Assembly (NCBI RefSeq): GCF_009870125.1
Contig: NC_046679.1
Location: 9,300,001 to 9,364,000, forward strand
Length of the DNA stretch: 64,000 nt
Direction of reading: 5' to 3'
Source of the DNA: Drosophila pseudoobscura
Lineage: Eukaryota; Arthropoda; Insecta; Diptera; Drosophilidae
In this document: one piece after another, positions 13,829 through 26,597 of the stretch
Numbering within the stretch: position 1 is the stretch's first letter
Layout of the letters: each line of letters starts with the position of its first letter
Notes under the pieces: model-generated
What the model was told of the DNA's origin: nothing
What the model saw: only the letters and a program-made list of their open reading frames with translations
The model's database searches: none
Position numbers and translations under genes: made by a program

Positions 13829-16800
13829 CTGGCCAAAAGTTTGCAGCTGATCAGCTAGCCATAGCATATGATGATTATGATGATGAGGAAGCATGTCCCA
13901 GCATGTCCTTAGTGGCAATAAGCTGGGGGGGGCTGGGCCATAGTTGCCTCTTCTTTGTCACATTTTCTGCTTAGCTTGAGCTTCTCGTATAATTTACAAT
14001 CGTGTCTTGTGAACTTTGCGCTTGATTTACACTTGGCTGACGTCGGCATTTGCTTTGTGTTTTGTAGCGCGCCAGGCAACACAGCAATGAATGCCACATG
14101 CCACATAGCAGCAGAAACAGCAGAACAGCAGCTGCGGCAGCGACAGCCGTTGGGTGTTCATCTCCTTTGTGGCCCTGTTGTTATTTACAACGTGGCTGGG
14201 CGGACAATATCGCAATAGCAGAGCAAAGCAGAGAGTAAATGGCGCTCAGTTAATTTGACGTGGGCCAAATGGCCTTTATAGGGCGTGCAACGTGGCGTAT
14301 GCGCAACAATTGAGGAAATGACTGACTGCCTGACTGCCTGACTGACTGGCTAATTAGACACCCACCACATTTGACGTTTGACATACCACTATCCCGCCTA
14401 GGGGAGAAGGAAGAAGGAAGCACTAGGCTCACTAGGCAACCAGGCTCCTCTCTCGTGAAGCTGTAGGACTATTTAAAGGCCAAAAGCAGAGTTGAAGCGG
14501 TTTCAAATTTCACTTCATAAATCAAATTACTGTTGGAAAAGTTTCAAAAGGCAAAGCCCCACAAGAGTTGTCATTCTTTCGACTTGCAGTACACTTCTGG
14601 GGCCAACGATTTTCCACGCAAATGCAAGTTTTTCATGGCATGTAAATGCTAAATTAATTTGCACAATTAATCAGCCACGCCATCTCCCATCTCCCATCTC
14701 CTGTCTCCCATGAACCATCTACCAAACAAGTATGTGGTGGCTGGTCCCCCAATGTGCAGTTGGTAGCTCTGCCCTCAAGCAATGGCAACTGTCACAGAGG
14801 AGCATTTTCCATTTTCCTGGGGTTGCCTTTGAAAGAGCATGAACATTTTCATTGCAATTAAATTTGGCACAAAAAGTTTGAAAAAAAATAAAAATAAAAA
14901 AATGTAAAAATGTCGTGTTACTGTCAGTCGGAGAAGAGTGAAGAGTGCTCGCCAAAATGTTGCCATTTGCATTGCCACTTAAACACACATAAAGGCGAAG
15001 CGTGGAGGAGCAGGCAGGGAGGCAGCACCCCCCACACACACACCACACACACACATATGTAATCGTGGAGTGAAGCTGACGGTCGCCGCCCGGCACGCAA
15101 ATCGAGTCAAGTTGAATAGGCGGAAGTAGAGCAAGAAATGCGATTGCCAAATTGAGTTGAAGGTTTCGCTTGACTGTGTTTTGTTTGGCCAACTCCATGG
15201 GCTTGACTGCGCTGCGCCCTTTGCTGTCGCTGTCGCCAAAGTCTACGCTCCTCGTCCCCGTCCCCGTCGTCGTCGTCGTTGGTTCCTTCTGCAGTTCCCA
15301 GGCACTTGGCACTTTGCTGCAATTTTGTAGTTTTGATAAAATTTCGCAAGCATATTAAAAAGTTTTGCCCAACTTCGTTTTTACTTTTGCACATGCCATA
15401 CGGAATTGAATGGGATGGGAATGGGATGCGATGGAGGCTAGGGATGGGTCTGAGGTCTCGGTCTGACTCCGACTCTGGGTCTGGGTCAGGAGCGGTACCG
15501 GCATGCGGCAGCAGGAGGCGTGTCTCTGCACATGCCAGTGACAGCCCAAAGAGGAAGCTGTACCTTATGGCCCTGCCAGCCACGGCTTGTTTGCTGCCAG
15601 AAAAAAAGGACAAAAAACTAAAAGCAGTGCACTTTGCTGTGCTATTTTATTTTGCCGCTCAAAGGCCCTGACAAGCTGCTCCTCCTGAGCGAGCGGTGCA
15701 CAGGAGAGGCGCATAGAGACGAGACATATTCTAGGCAAAAACATTTGCAACTTGTTTATATGAAATAACCAATTAAATTTTGAAACGAATGCAAATGCAA
15801 CAAATGAAATAACGTCAGCAACAGAAAGGGCTCCCACTCGCCTGATCCTAATTAACAGGATAAATTCGTCTATAAAATAGTTTTCAATAAATTCATCCAA
15901 CAATTCATGCAATGTATTCCGTACAATGTACATACATATGTATGTGCCACAAAATTAACTTTATTCGCGAGTCCTGCCTGGGAAATGAAGCATGGATATA
16001 GTACCATTCGTTTTTAATTCAGTTATATAATTAAATGAATTCCTGAAATGACACAGGCTATGGCCAAAAATTTCCACATTGTTTAGTGTTCTTTTAGTTA
16101 TGGCTGCCACTGTCTCTGTTGCAACAAAAGCGCATTTCTGCACAACACAATACATAAATCTGCATTATTGAAAAGTAAATGTCACCTCAGCTCCCGTCCC
16201 CCGAGGCCACCCCATTGTGCTGCATAGTTGCCTTTTTTCAGCCTCAAATGTGGCAAAATATCCAAATCATTGGATTGTTGACCTACTTGACTGGCGAGAG
16301 TGTCAGCCGAAGTTTCATCCGATGCGAGACTTTTTCGGTATGGCGATTACATAAGGACTTCCTATCAACTCGTTAGTTTGTTAACGGCTTGTTAGGATAA
16401 TGGCTAAATCGATGCACAAGCACAACCAGAAGTTGTTGAATACAGATTTTGCGAAGAAGGAAAACTTTTTAGGTTTGCTTGTTCATATATTTTACTAATA
16501 ATCAGTTTCTGGCCAATGTCAGTTGCTATTCCAGTCATAAATAACTAATTCGATATGAGTTTGTTCGCTGAATTACAAGAAAGAGGTCGACAGAGGTCTC
16601 GCATGACAAAAGCCAACTATTAAAAAAACGCTATTAACGGGTCCGACTCGTAAATTATATTCGCATTGTGTTTGCCTTTCAATGCCCTCAGCCGCAGCCG
16701 CAGCTAAGCTTGGCCAGCATTCACACTCGCACTCGCACTCGAATTCACATTCACTGCCGCTTTCGCACACACATTCACACACATTCACATTGTCAGGGCC

Positions 16801-18758
16801 TCGTTAAGCAAACACACAACGTTTGGAAAAAAGCGAAGCGGGAGTTCCCCGTTCGTTTTGTCGCTGTGGTTATGCGCGCTATTTCACAGATACACACCGC
16901 CACAGACACACAATAAAAATGATTGCATTGGCAAGCGCTGACAGGCGCATGGTTGGGGGTTAGTCCTTGTGGAGGAGCGAGCACATCGACCGGTCTGGGC
17001 TGCATTTGATGGATGAGTTTGAAGCCACCAACCAGATGTGACAATTCAAATGCCAAAAATTCAGCACGCATACAGGCGAACGTCAGCCCAGGCCAGTGGC
17101 GTAGTACCCCAATATACTCGTATATCATGGCCTGGCTTGGATCCCCTTCCGACCGCGCACCTGCTCTCGCCGAGACCCTAATATTTTGTGTTAAAAAATG
17201 CATCGAACAATATGCGAGCGAGGGAAACGCACGAGTTTTTATTGAAATTGAATTGTTGATAAGTTCTGTCAACACAAAACGCAGCTGTCTATGAAAGAGC
17301 GAAGGGCTAACAAAAAAATAAAACCTGCATTGGGGAAAAACGAGCTGCTGCCGTAATTGATTTGCTTGATATTGGTTTTGAAGTGCAGAGAGCTAAGCAA
17401 TTACACTTTTTGCTGTGCTAGTCCCTCCTTTTAAAGAGCTCCTCTTTGGGTTGTCAAAATCCAACATATCAGGGCTCGCATAGATTAGTCCCACTCGGGT
17501 TCTTGTTGCAATGTCGAGTGCCATTTGCTGGGTAGGTAGGTCCTTAGCCAACATCTCTCAGCTGGTTAGGTTTGAGAGCCGAGCCGGCAGTTCAAGAGCC
17601 CCCAAACCACAAACATTTGGCATTTTATTCGTTTCCTGCTGCCTGTTCTGGTCATTGTGGCAACAAATGTTGCCAATGCCGCGCCACAATTCGTTTAATT
17701 TGTGGCAGCCGCTCTGTCCGTGATAACCCACATTGGGCCAGGTCCAGAACAACATGTTGCTGACCCAGAGAGAGAGACCGAGACCCGAGACACGAGTCAG
17801 CTAAGAGAGAGCGCCTGCGCTCTAGATGCAACAGAAGAGGCGATGCTGTAGCAACTTTCCTGGCCAATTACTCAATAGAATTTCTCAATTGCTTCAAACA
17901 CGCGACTGTTGACCATAAAACGCCTAACTCTTGTTCGCTGTTAAATGAGCCCATTGCCAGACACAGAACAAGGCCTTTAATTGCCCGATGGACCAGTGAG
18001 CCAGTCAGTCAGTCAGCCAGTCGGGCAGAATGTCAGGCAGTTCGTCGGCCCGACAGCCATACAACCTGCCATTTGTTGACTGGCTTACAACTGTCAGTGG
18101 GGCCGAAACATTAGCAGACATTAGACATTAGACTTTAGCCTGGGACTCGACTGACAAATGGCAGACACAGACGCCTGTCTCCAATGCGATGCAGACCAGA
18201 CTTTAACCCATTTGGTCTAACTAGCTTTAGAGCCCATTGCCGACGAAAAGCCAAATGCGCGCACATCAAAATTTGTCAGATTTTGTGTCTGGCCATCAAA
18301 ATACTCGTACTCTTGAAGTAGCGGCTGCTTTGCCCCACTTGAAGAAGCACCTGGAATGTCTGAGAGCGTTTCAAATTAATCAAAGTACACAAAAACCCTG
18401 AACGGTAGCGAACGACAATTGCAGACAGAGTCGAAGATGGTGTCGGAGCTCATGACAATTTATGGCAGGCACTTAATTTGCGGGACGGGGCGCCGTGGCA
18501 TCGTCAATGGTCTTAAAGTCTTAAATTGGAAGTCTTCTGAGAAGCAACAACTGCTGCAATTTGCAGCTCATTTGAATTGCAGCCGCGTAAATCAAACCTA
18601 GACGCGTGCCACATTTGCCGCCAGCTAACAAATCAAGCGGAAAATTGAAATTGCCTGACAAGGACGAGCCAGAGCTCTAGCCCCATGAAAAAGCTCCGTT
18701 TTTGAGGCCTACACTTCCATTCAGACCGAGCACTTTGAATCAGAGTTTCCCTGGAATT

Positions 18759-18774
18759 TCAGTCACATTCAGTT
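18759..18774 (+). promoter_or_regulatory. Candidate initiator motifs for PIG-N
   Basis: Two matches to the fly initiator TCAGTY, TCAGTC (18759-18764) and TCAGTT (18769-18774), lie about 75 to 90 bases upstream of the PIG-N start codon. No TATA box precedes them, which suits a housekeeping gene. They would give a 5' UTR of roughly 80 to 90 bases. Confidence 0.45.
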
Positions 18775-18849
18775 AGTTACTGAGTTTATGTTTTAAAGCA
18801 AGACCTAAATACGTCGAATATTTTATGTAATAAATAACGCGCCACAACA

Positions 18850-21697
18850 ATGTGGAAACTTAAAGTTTTAGTCGTGCACATTTTGCTGCTTGGCTGCATG
18901 ATGAACATATATTTTCAATCAACCATTGTGCAGAACCTGGAGCCGCAAAAGACACTGCCAGAGCTGGGGCTGAAGCCGCCAGCCGATCGATTGGTGGTAT
19001 TCATTGCCGACGGCCTGCGGGCAGAGTCGTTCTTTTCGGATAACTGCAGCGGAGTGCCACACATCCGGCAGCTGCTCGAGCAGCAAGGTGTGGTCGGTAT
19101 ATCGAGTGGCATTGCACCGACAATGAGCCGACCAGGACATATTGCTATTTTTTCTGGCTTCAACGAGGATCCACAGGCGGCCATCACCAATTTCCAGTGG
19201 AATCTTACACCCTTCGACTCGATATTCAATCGCAGCCGCCTTGCCATTGGATGGGTACACCAAACGGTAGCCGAGTACTTCACCCGCTTCAGCAAAGAGC
19301 CTCCGATGTTCGAAACGTATCGAGGAGCGGATTTCAGTGGCAGATTTATGACCGATACCTGGGTGTACGAGAAGGCCCGCGACTATCTGAACAACGATGA
19401 GAATATCCGACAATTGAAGAATGCCACACAGGTAGTGTTTTTGGTGTATCTATTTGATCTAGACAAGGCCGGTCATGTGTTCACACCGCTCAAGCCAGAG
19501 TTCCGGAAAAAGCTGTATGCAACACAGGAGCAAATACGGAAGACGTACGATCTGTTTGAGAGCGCGTTCAACGACAGTCGTACGGCCTATCTGATGACCT
19601 CTGATCATGGCATGTCCGATACGGGTATGTGCATATTCTTGAGACATCGAAAGGATATATAACTTTTTCTCTGTTTTTGTCACAGGCTACCATGGCGGGG
19701 GAACTGATCCGGAAATAGAAATGCCCTTCTTCCTCTGGGGTGCCGGTATCAAGCGCCAGGGACCCCCAACCGAGCAAAACTTCACAGCCAACGATCATGG
19801 ACTCCAGTTGCCGCTGCACGAACTCAACCAGATTCAACTAGCGCCGCTCATTTCAGCCCTGATTGGCCTACCACCGCCCATAAACAACCGAGCCCCACTG
19901 CCCCTGGGCTTCCTCAATGTGAGCGAAGAGTACGAACGGCAGTCCTTGCTCCTGAATGTCCTGCAGCTACTGGCACAGGCCAAGAGCGTGACGCTGCGCT
20001 TTGAGCGCAGCTTCTTTCACAAATGGCTGCCCAAATATGAGAAACTGGATACGGCACGGATCGCAAGCCTTCCCACTGAAATCGAGCACCTTATAGCGAC
20101 AGGATACGTCAAAAAAGCCTTGGAACTTCTCCTGCAAATGTCCTGGTGGGCCCGGCAGTGCCTGGACTACTACCAGGACTACTATCACACTCCATTGCTA
20201 GTGGCCATAGGTGCCTCGTTCTTGGGCTGGCTATTCTGTCTGGTGGTGTGGCTGATGCGTGAATTTTCGGACCAGGAGCCGCAGCCGAAGATGGGATTCC
20301 AAACATGGGTGACGGCTCTGATGTTGCTACTGGGAACCGTGCTCGAATTTTTGCTGTTCCTGCAGCGGGTGCCCTGCTTGACGTCCTTTTATCTGCTGCT
20401 ACCCATCGGTATCTGGACAATGGCTCTGGCCGAACGCCCGCTGCATGGCATGTCCATTCCGTACCCTCTGATACACTTGGCCTGGACAGTGATTCCCGCC
20501 GGATTGGTGATAGCGACATCATTTATGAACAGACATGTCGGCCTGATGTATGCTGGGGTTGCGGTTGCCTATAATCGGCACGGTTTCCGTCGACCCACTC
20601 TCAAGTTCTTCATCTGGCTGGGCACCGTTCTGCTTCCAAGCGGCTTCATGATTGTCAAGCAAAACTACAGCTTTGAATTGATGCCCAGCGAATATGTCCT
20701 AGGGTTCAGCATGTGTCTGGCCGTCATCCTACCATGGATCTTGGGACACAAGCATCAGATGCGCGTTTGGCTGATCAATTCGTTCATTCTACTGATTGGA
20801 ATCTACGGCATTTATCTCTCGGAGAATAATCTGGAGGTTCCACTATATTTACAGGTAGCCTTCTGGGCTTTTCTCGGCTATGCATTCTTATCGGTGCCAT
20901 ACAGCAATGCGGACACCCCAGAAAGCCGCCTACATTTGATTTCGTTTAACCTAATTGCGGTTCATGCTCTGCTTTCCCTGTCAACGGGGTCGCTCTTCAA
21001 TCAAATGATGATCACCGAGTTTCTGCTAAGCCATGAAATTCATTCTGAAATCAATCAAACCAAGAATAATGCAATATTAGAAACGGATGAACCGGAGTCC
21101 GATTCGAACAATGAGAATGCGAGCGAAACTACACAGAAGAATGAAGAAAACCCCTCAACTCCCCTGGAACACTTGAAGCTATCCTACCACTATGCCGCCT
21201 TCATTTTGTTCTACTTCTATCTATCCTTTTTCGGATCAGGACACTGGCTATTCAGTTTTGCTTTCAAGCCGACCACTTCGCGCCTGCTAATATCCAACTA
21301 TTCCCCATATATAATGACCGCTCTCATCATACTCAAGATATTGATTCCATCCATTATCGTCATATCGGGTGTATACACTTTTTCGGCATATGCCCGAAAA
21401 AAAAGCCGTGCCGTTTTCATCTGCATGTTCCTGATTAGCGATGTCATGTGCTTCTACTTTTGTTTCTATGTGCAAAACCAAGGCTCCTGGCACGACATGC
21501 GCCGCTCCATGGATCATGTCGTCTTGACGAACATTATTGTGATCCTGCTGCTGGGCTGTTCCTGGCTTATCAAGTCGTTTCTGATTGCCATCAAGGGTAT
21601 TGCAATCAAACCACCCATCATAATGCAGGTGGTTATGGAGGGAAGCCCCGTTGCTGGCCCCACTTATCCCCAGTTTGATGAAAATATCCTGAACTAA
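18850..21697 (+). CDS. PIG-N: GPI ethanolamine phosphate transferase 1 (PIG-N), two exons
   Basis: The enzyme adds ethanolamine phosphate to the first mannose of GPI-anchor precursors on the luminal side of the ER membrane. Exons are 18850-19624 and 19686-21697, with a 61-bp intron (GTATGT...CACAG) splitting a Gly codon in the SDTG/YHGGG motif. The product is 928 aa, close to human PIGN (about 930). Residues 1-27 are a signal anchor. The alkaline-phosphatase-type domain shows VVFIADGLRAE (metal-binding Asp about 54), TMSRPGH with the likely nucleophile Thr 91, LFDLDKAGH (Asp 205, His 209), and SDHGMSDTGYHGGG (Asp 252, His 253). From about residue 427 a series of hydrophobic segments forms the multi-pass C-terminal half, interrupted by an acidic Glu/Asn-rich loop near 720-745. 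The start codon context is CAACAATGT with stops upstream. I see no frameshift, so the gene appears intact. The family assignment is firm. Confidence 0.95.
19625..19685 (+). other. PIG-N intron
   Basis: A 61-bp intron beginning GTATGT and ending TTTTTGTCACAG. Splicing joins ACG G and GC TAC to restore the family motif across the junction. The unspliced frame stops within the intron. Confidence 0.93.
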
Positions 21698-21744
21698 AGA
21701 TTTTCCTTCAAACTAATAATGCAACGAAATTATTGTTTAAAAAA

Positions 21745-21750
21745 ATTAAA
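21745..21750 (+). terminator. Candidate poly(A) signal of PIG-N
   Basis: ATTAAA lies 48 bases past the PIG-N stop codon in a T-rich setting. An alternative AATAAA occurs at about 21921-21926. Confidence 0.5.
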
Positions 21751-24700
21751 TGTTTAATCTGTTTGCTCATGTTTGATTTTATCTTCACGGCGGGGTAAAT
21801 GAATGTTCATATCTTATATGGGATTTTATTCCAACTGCACTCAGAAAAACCGGGCATGCTAAAATGACACCTATATTTAAAACATATATTCGGTTTTTAC
21901 ATACAGCCGAGGTGAAATTGAATAAAATTCGTTTGGATCTAATAATATTGGCATACATTTTTCAATCTAAGTGTTACTATTTGATTCTCAGGGCTTTTTT
22001 CTCTGGCTGTAATAATACCATTGACAGCGTTTCAATTTCATTTCGCTAAGCAGTTAAGCCATAGTACCCGTATGCTAATGGGCCAACGGGGCGGATGTTT
22101 AATGTTTGTCATAATAATTAGTTGACATTTTCCTTTCAATGCGCTGGAGGGTTGGGGTTGGATGGTGGTTGCCAGGGCAACGGTTGATTAAATGAGCTTT
22201 CTCCAAACGTTTAGCGTTCCCTTTGAGGTAATTTTTTTTTCTGTCCTCTGACTTATTTTTTTCGCGGGTTATTTTCCATGGCCAGGCTCTAACAGCTTGT
22301 TGAGTTGCGTTTATCCTGTCAATATACTCATGGCCCAAATAGGGAAAAGAAAGAGTCATTTTAGATCTCTGACTGGCATTGAATTTCCATTGATGGGATT
22401 CATCGGCCGCTGGATTGATAAATTGACACTTTGCTGATTAATTATCTCCAGTGAGAAATATGCTGGCTTGAATGTCCCTTTGCTCTACGTTGGCTTAAAG
22501 ACTTGGCCTTAAGCTAAATGATGATCTAGTTGTCGGGAGCTGCAATTGATGGTCCTAAACACCTCTGACATGAAATTATGACAACTATCGCAAGGTTTTT
22601 CTTTTAATAAAACTTTCGACGATACGCCGCCGCCCGCATATGCATAGGCAGACCAAATTTATCGCAGATTAATAAACTCATTAGAACTTTGCTTGTTTCC
22701 CCACTAGCACACGGAGAAAAACACAACTTTTGCCACGGATTTAATTGGAAAAGTTCGGACGGGCCGTAGTTTAAGGCACTCCATTTGGCAGGTTCGGTGG
22801 GAAATTCGTTAGTTGGTCAATATTCTACATTGAATGACGCCGCCCCTTGTAGAAGGTGTGCTTCTAAGAACATCCACCGCATTCGGCAGCCTGTCAACGT
22901 TTTGGCATCTTCATTTTCCGTGAAATCGCCCGAAGCGGCAAAGAAAAAAGAACCATAAAAAGGAAACAAAAAAAAAAAAATGTTACCCAGATGAAGACAA
23001 AGAATTATGCCTTCTTGTCGGTTATTAATGAGCCACGGCTCCCGGGGGCATGTGCACTGAGACAACTTTCAATTTGGCCCGCGCCTAATGAAAATGCATT
23101 TGAAAGGCAAAATGATTAATGTCAGCACCAGGTTGGGGCCTTAAATTTTTTTGGGTTAACCGATCCGACCGCCACCGGCATCGCGACCGCCGTGGCCGCA
23201 GATTTAATTAACATAAAAATCCCCGCAATGCTACACGCCGGCAGCAGCTGCTGTCAAGTCCAAAATCTGCGTTGAGAGAACTCATCCGCAATTATTACTT
23301 TTTGGAAGTTAATTAAAATTTGTTTAGAATATAACAAAAATTGAATAGATTGTACAAATATTTAGAATTTAGAAAACATTTTTTTATCTGGTTGCTATTT
23401 TTCAATTATTGTGTTTATATTCGATAATTCCACGAAGTGTAAAATTCGGGCCAGCTGTTGCTTGTGTGGTTAGGACACCCTTTGTAGAGGGTATATCTCC
23501 TTTGAAGGACCTTTCGAGTATCGACAGCTTCTATATTTTGTGGCAAATGGGTACCATACCTTAAACAAATGAATATGCTTCACTCCTCAAGATCAGTGGC
23601 AGAAAAACGATCGATCTGTAAAGGTATCCAATCCTTCGGCATCCAAAACTAGACTTCTTTTATTCCTCTATCATTGTCCGCTGCTAGTTTTGGTGGAGCG
23701 CAAATTATGCTCTGCCCGATGGCAATTTAATTTGCTATTAAAATGTTGCCTATCAAATCAATGAATCATGTGAGTGTGTGTGTACAAAATTTATAAAATA
23801 TGCTTAAAAGTTGTATGCAAATTTAATGAATTAGAATGCTGTGTGGTGTGTGTGTGTGTGCGTGTGCCTTTTTTTGTCGATTTAACGGCCGACTCCCTCG
23901 AACGGTCTACATAAAATATGAAATGGAAAACCGACAAAATAAAATCCATAACCAACTGCTGTTCAATTAATTATTATCAGAATATTTCTGGGTCCATTTA
24001 GTAGATTTTTGTTTTGCCAATTGCATGCATTTTCATGTGCATTAGTTGAATTTAGTGAAAATGAAATAGTTTTTGGGGAATATCATAGATTGCAATGGAG
24101 CAGCAGCGAAGTTGGCAGTGATTTGGAGCGCACTGGCTGTATATTTCAATTGCATTATCAAACTGGATTAGCATTGAATGCTTTTAAGCTGCGAATAATT
24201 CTCTCGGCAGCAATAGTCAATTTGCATATAACAAAATATATGCAAAACTGCAACTGTTTCAAACAGTTTGGAAAAATCAAATTGTACTCGTAAACGCAGC
24301 GGCATTCGAAATTTCACCATTAAACCTTCTTCAACCGCTTATAGAATGGTAAGGTATTCCAGCGGCAGTCATTCGATCTCTGCCATCTTTAATATATTAC
24401 TATAGCAGTTTCCATCACGTCCAGACCTGCAAACAAACATTCAAAGTCGTAATGGAGTACGCCGTGCGCATGTATAAATAACAAAATTTTGTTCTCCTGC
24501 TCTCGGGGAAACAGATCTCCTTTGTTTTCTATTAAACAATTGACAAAGTGCCTGTGTGCGAGAGTACTCCTGTTGTGGGCCGTGTCGTCTGATGCGACTA
24601 CACATATAAATTATAATTTAATAAGAAAGCAAACGAAAAATTCAATGGCGCCATAAACCATAAAAAGACGCTGAAAAGTTCTCGAGTGTGTGTGCACGGA

Positions 24701-26580
24701 TGTGTGTCGAAAAACAATAAGCAAACAGCAGAAGTCCCTCCGCAACCAAATCCTCCCGACGGACTAAGATGAGGGTAAACATTGAAATCATCTTCTGTGG
24801 GAGCGGAAACAGCCAGAAACCCGAATGGCACGACGCGAGAGGACTCGATTAAGTGGCATAAAGTGATGATAAATGCGACATTGAGCAACAATAAATTGTT
24901 GGCCTTTGTCTCTTCTATTGTCTCTCCCTCCTCGTCGCTTATTGTTTCTCTGCCTGCTCGTTCGCACTGCTTGCCATTGACGTGTTTGACTTATTGATGC
25001 TGCGTGCCGGGATTAGCGATGAGGCGATGGCGACGGCGATGGCAGCGGCAGCGGCGGCGGCGGTGGTGGCCCACACTGCGTATGAGCAACGCAAATAAAC
25101 CGAACAGCATAAAGCTCAGAGAGCAACGCTGATTAGCATTTGCGAGGGTGAGAACGGGCAGGATGTACGTAGGGGTGTGTGGGGGAGTGCGTACGAGTAT
25201 ATTTTTGGCGCTCATTCAATTGTTTATGGTAATTTGAAATTCATTGGACGGCAGTCCTCTCCATTTGATGGCACTGCAGACAACGCATTAAAGCTTAAAT
25301 TCAATCAAAATTGATTTGTGATGCGAGTTTTCCTATAAATGCGAGTAGGAGTACAGCTTGGAGATACCATTATAGGTCAGATCCCAGTGCCACAAAAATC
25401 AGTACAATTCCCTGGCGGACACACATTTGAACTGCATCTGAGTCACACTCTATGCTTCATTGCAGCCACGACCACGCCCATGCCCCACGGCCAAATGTAA
25501 GGGAGAAAGTTTTTCACTTAAAAAACGCGAAGTTGCCTCAATGCTGAAATTGTTTTCCCTTATTTTTTCGCTCTCTCTCTCTCTCTCTTTCTCTCTGGCC
25601 GCAAGTTGTGCCACTTGCCACAGAGAAAGCCAAGCCATAGCCGGAGCCGAGTTCGAGATTACTTTGGTTTACATTGTGCTACGTTTGTGGTTTAAATATT
25701 GTATTAAGTTTGCTGGCTGGTGATTGGAAAGCAACTGCACATAAATAGAAAGAGGGAAGAGCAGAATTCCCAACGCAATGCACTGCACCTCATGGACCAC
25801 AAAACCCCAACAGCCGGCCGCATTTCATTGCAGTTTTGCATTATTTGCAGCTGAATCGGAGTCGGCGATCCATTGAAAGCCGAGTTAGCAGCCACTTGAG
25901 TTGCTTGCTCCCATTAGCCCTCCTCAGTAGCAGAGGCAGGAGTGCCACTACCACTACCACCACCAGCAGCAGCAGCCTCAGGATTCACATCGGTCCAGTC
26001 GGCCAGGCAATTGCTTAATTGCAACTTAAGCTCAATTTTCCTGTTGCCCCCACCCCCCTTACAATCTGCCAATCCCCAGAAGTCTTGTTCCTGCCACTCA
26101 CCACCCGCCCTCGGTCTGTCCCTGACTGTCTGCTCGACTTGTTTGTTTGTTGCTGGTACATAAAATCTTGGCCAGCTCGCAATCGTTGCATGTAATGACT
26201 GGAATTTGCGGTGGCTCCAATATGAGGCAAGGTGATGGAGTGCTGAGGATTGTGCGAGGACGTGAGGATGAGCGGATGAGCGAGGGCACTCCGAGGGTAC
26301 TGCTGCCGGGCCATAGATAAACACAGCCGCTCTCGGAAGCCCAAAACTAAGCCCTTCAGCCGGAGGCAGCTTCAGCTTTGGGCACTTAAAACCCAAAGTT
26401 GGCCTGCCAGGAATTAGAATCCTAAATGCGGCATGTCCAGGGCAATCCTTAAATGCAGTTTAAGTGTTGTTTACCTGCGGCTTTTGGCAGCCGCAAATGA
26501 TTCTTTTAATGCCGCAAATCCAGTAGCGAACAAACATAATATGCTATGATTTTTCACTCCAATCTACCAAACAATTTTGT
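21751..26580. other. Non-coding DNA between PIG-N and the BTB gene
   Basis: No supported gene in 4.8 kb. The segment holds an A-run near 22968-22980, an AT-rich block at about 23290-23440, TG-repeats near 23775 and 23845, a CT tract near 25570-25595, and the Helitron-like candidate listed separately. The 94-codon frame at 24009-24293 shows no domain or signal peptide and is probably spurious. Confidence 0.55.
23480..23640. mobile_element. Possible diverged Helitron/DINE-1 fragment
   Basis: The words TTTGTAGAGGGTATAT (about 23481-23496) and, a hundred bases on, AGATCAGTGGCAG...CGATCGATCTG resemble, from memory, parts of DINE-1 type non-autonomous Helitrons of Drosophila (GCAGAGGGTAT; GATCAG...GTCGATCT). 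The match is short and degenerate, there are no clear termini, and it could be chance. Confidence 0.25.
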
Positions 26581-26597
26581 TATAAACTACTCTAAAT

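Larger units (their letters stand above)
5791..18740. other. Non-coding DNA rich in simple repeats
   Basis: About 13 kb without a convincing gene. It contains the individually listed microsatellites, a T-run at about 6478-6490, an AT-rich block at about 12480-12840, and many unique stretches. The longest frames (6023-6658 plus, 14719-15312 minus) have biased composition and no recognisable domain. Long unique non-coding DNA of this kind in flies often holds enhancers or long introns, but nothing here identifies one. Confidence 0.55.

Noticed and set aside
14719..15312. 197-codon minus-strand frame
   Set aside because: Contains low-complexity Thr, Phe and Cys stretches from simple repeats and no recognisable domain; overlapping frames on both strands are equally open.
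24009..24293. 94-codon plus-strand frame
   Set aside because: Looks protein-like in composition but has no domain, no promoter and no splice context. Left out for lack of support.
26581..26587. TATAAAC just upstream of the BTB-BACK start codon
   Set aside because: A start site about 30 bases downstream would fall inside the reading frame, so it is unlikely to serve as a TATA box for this ATG.
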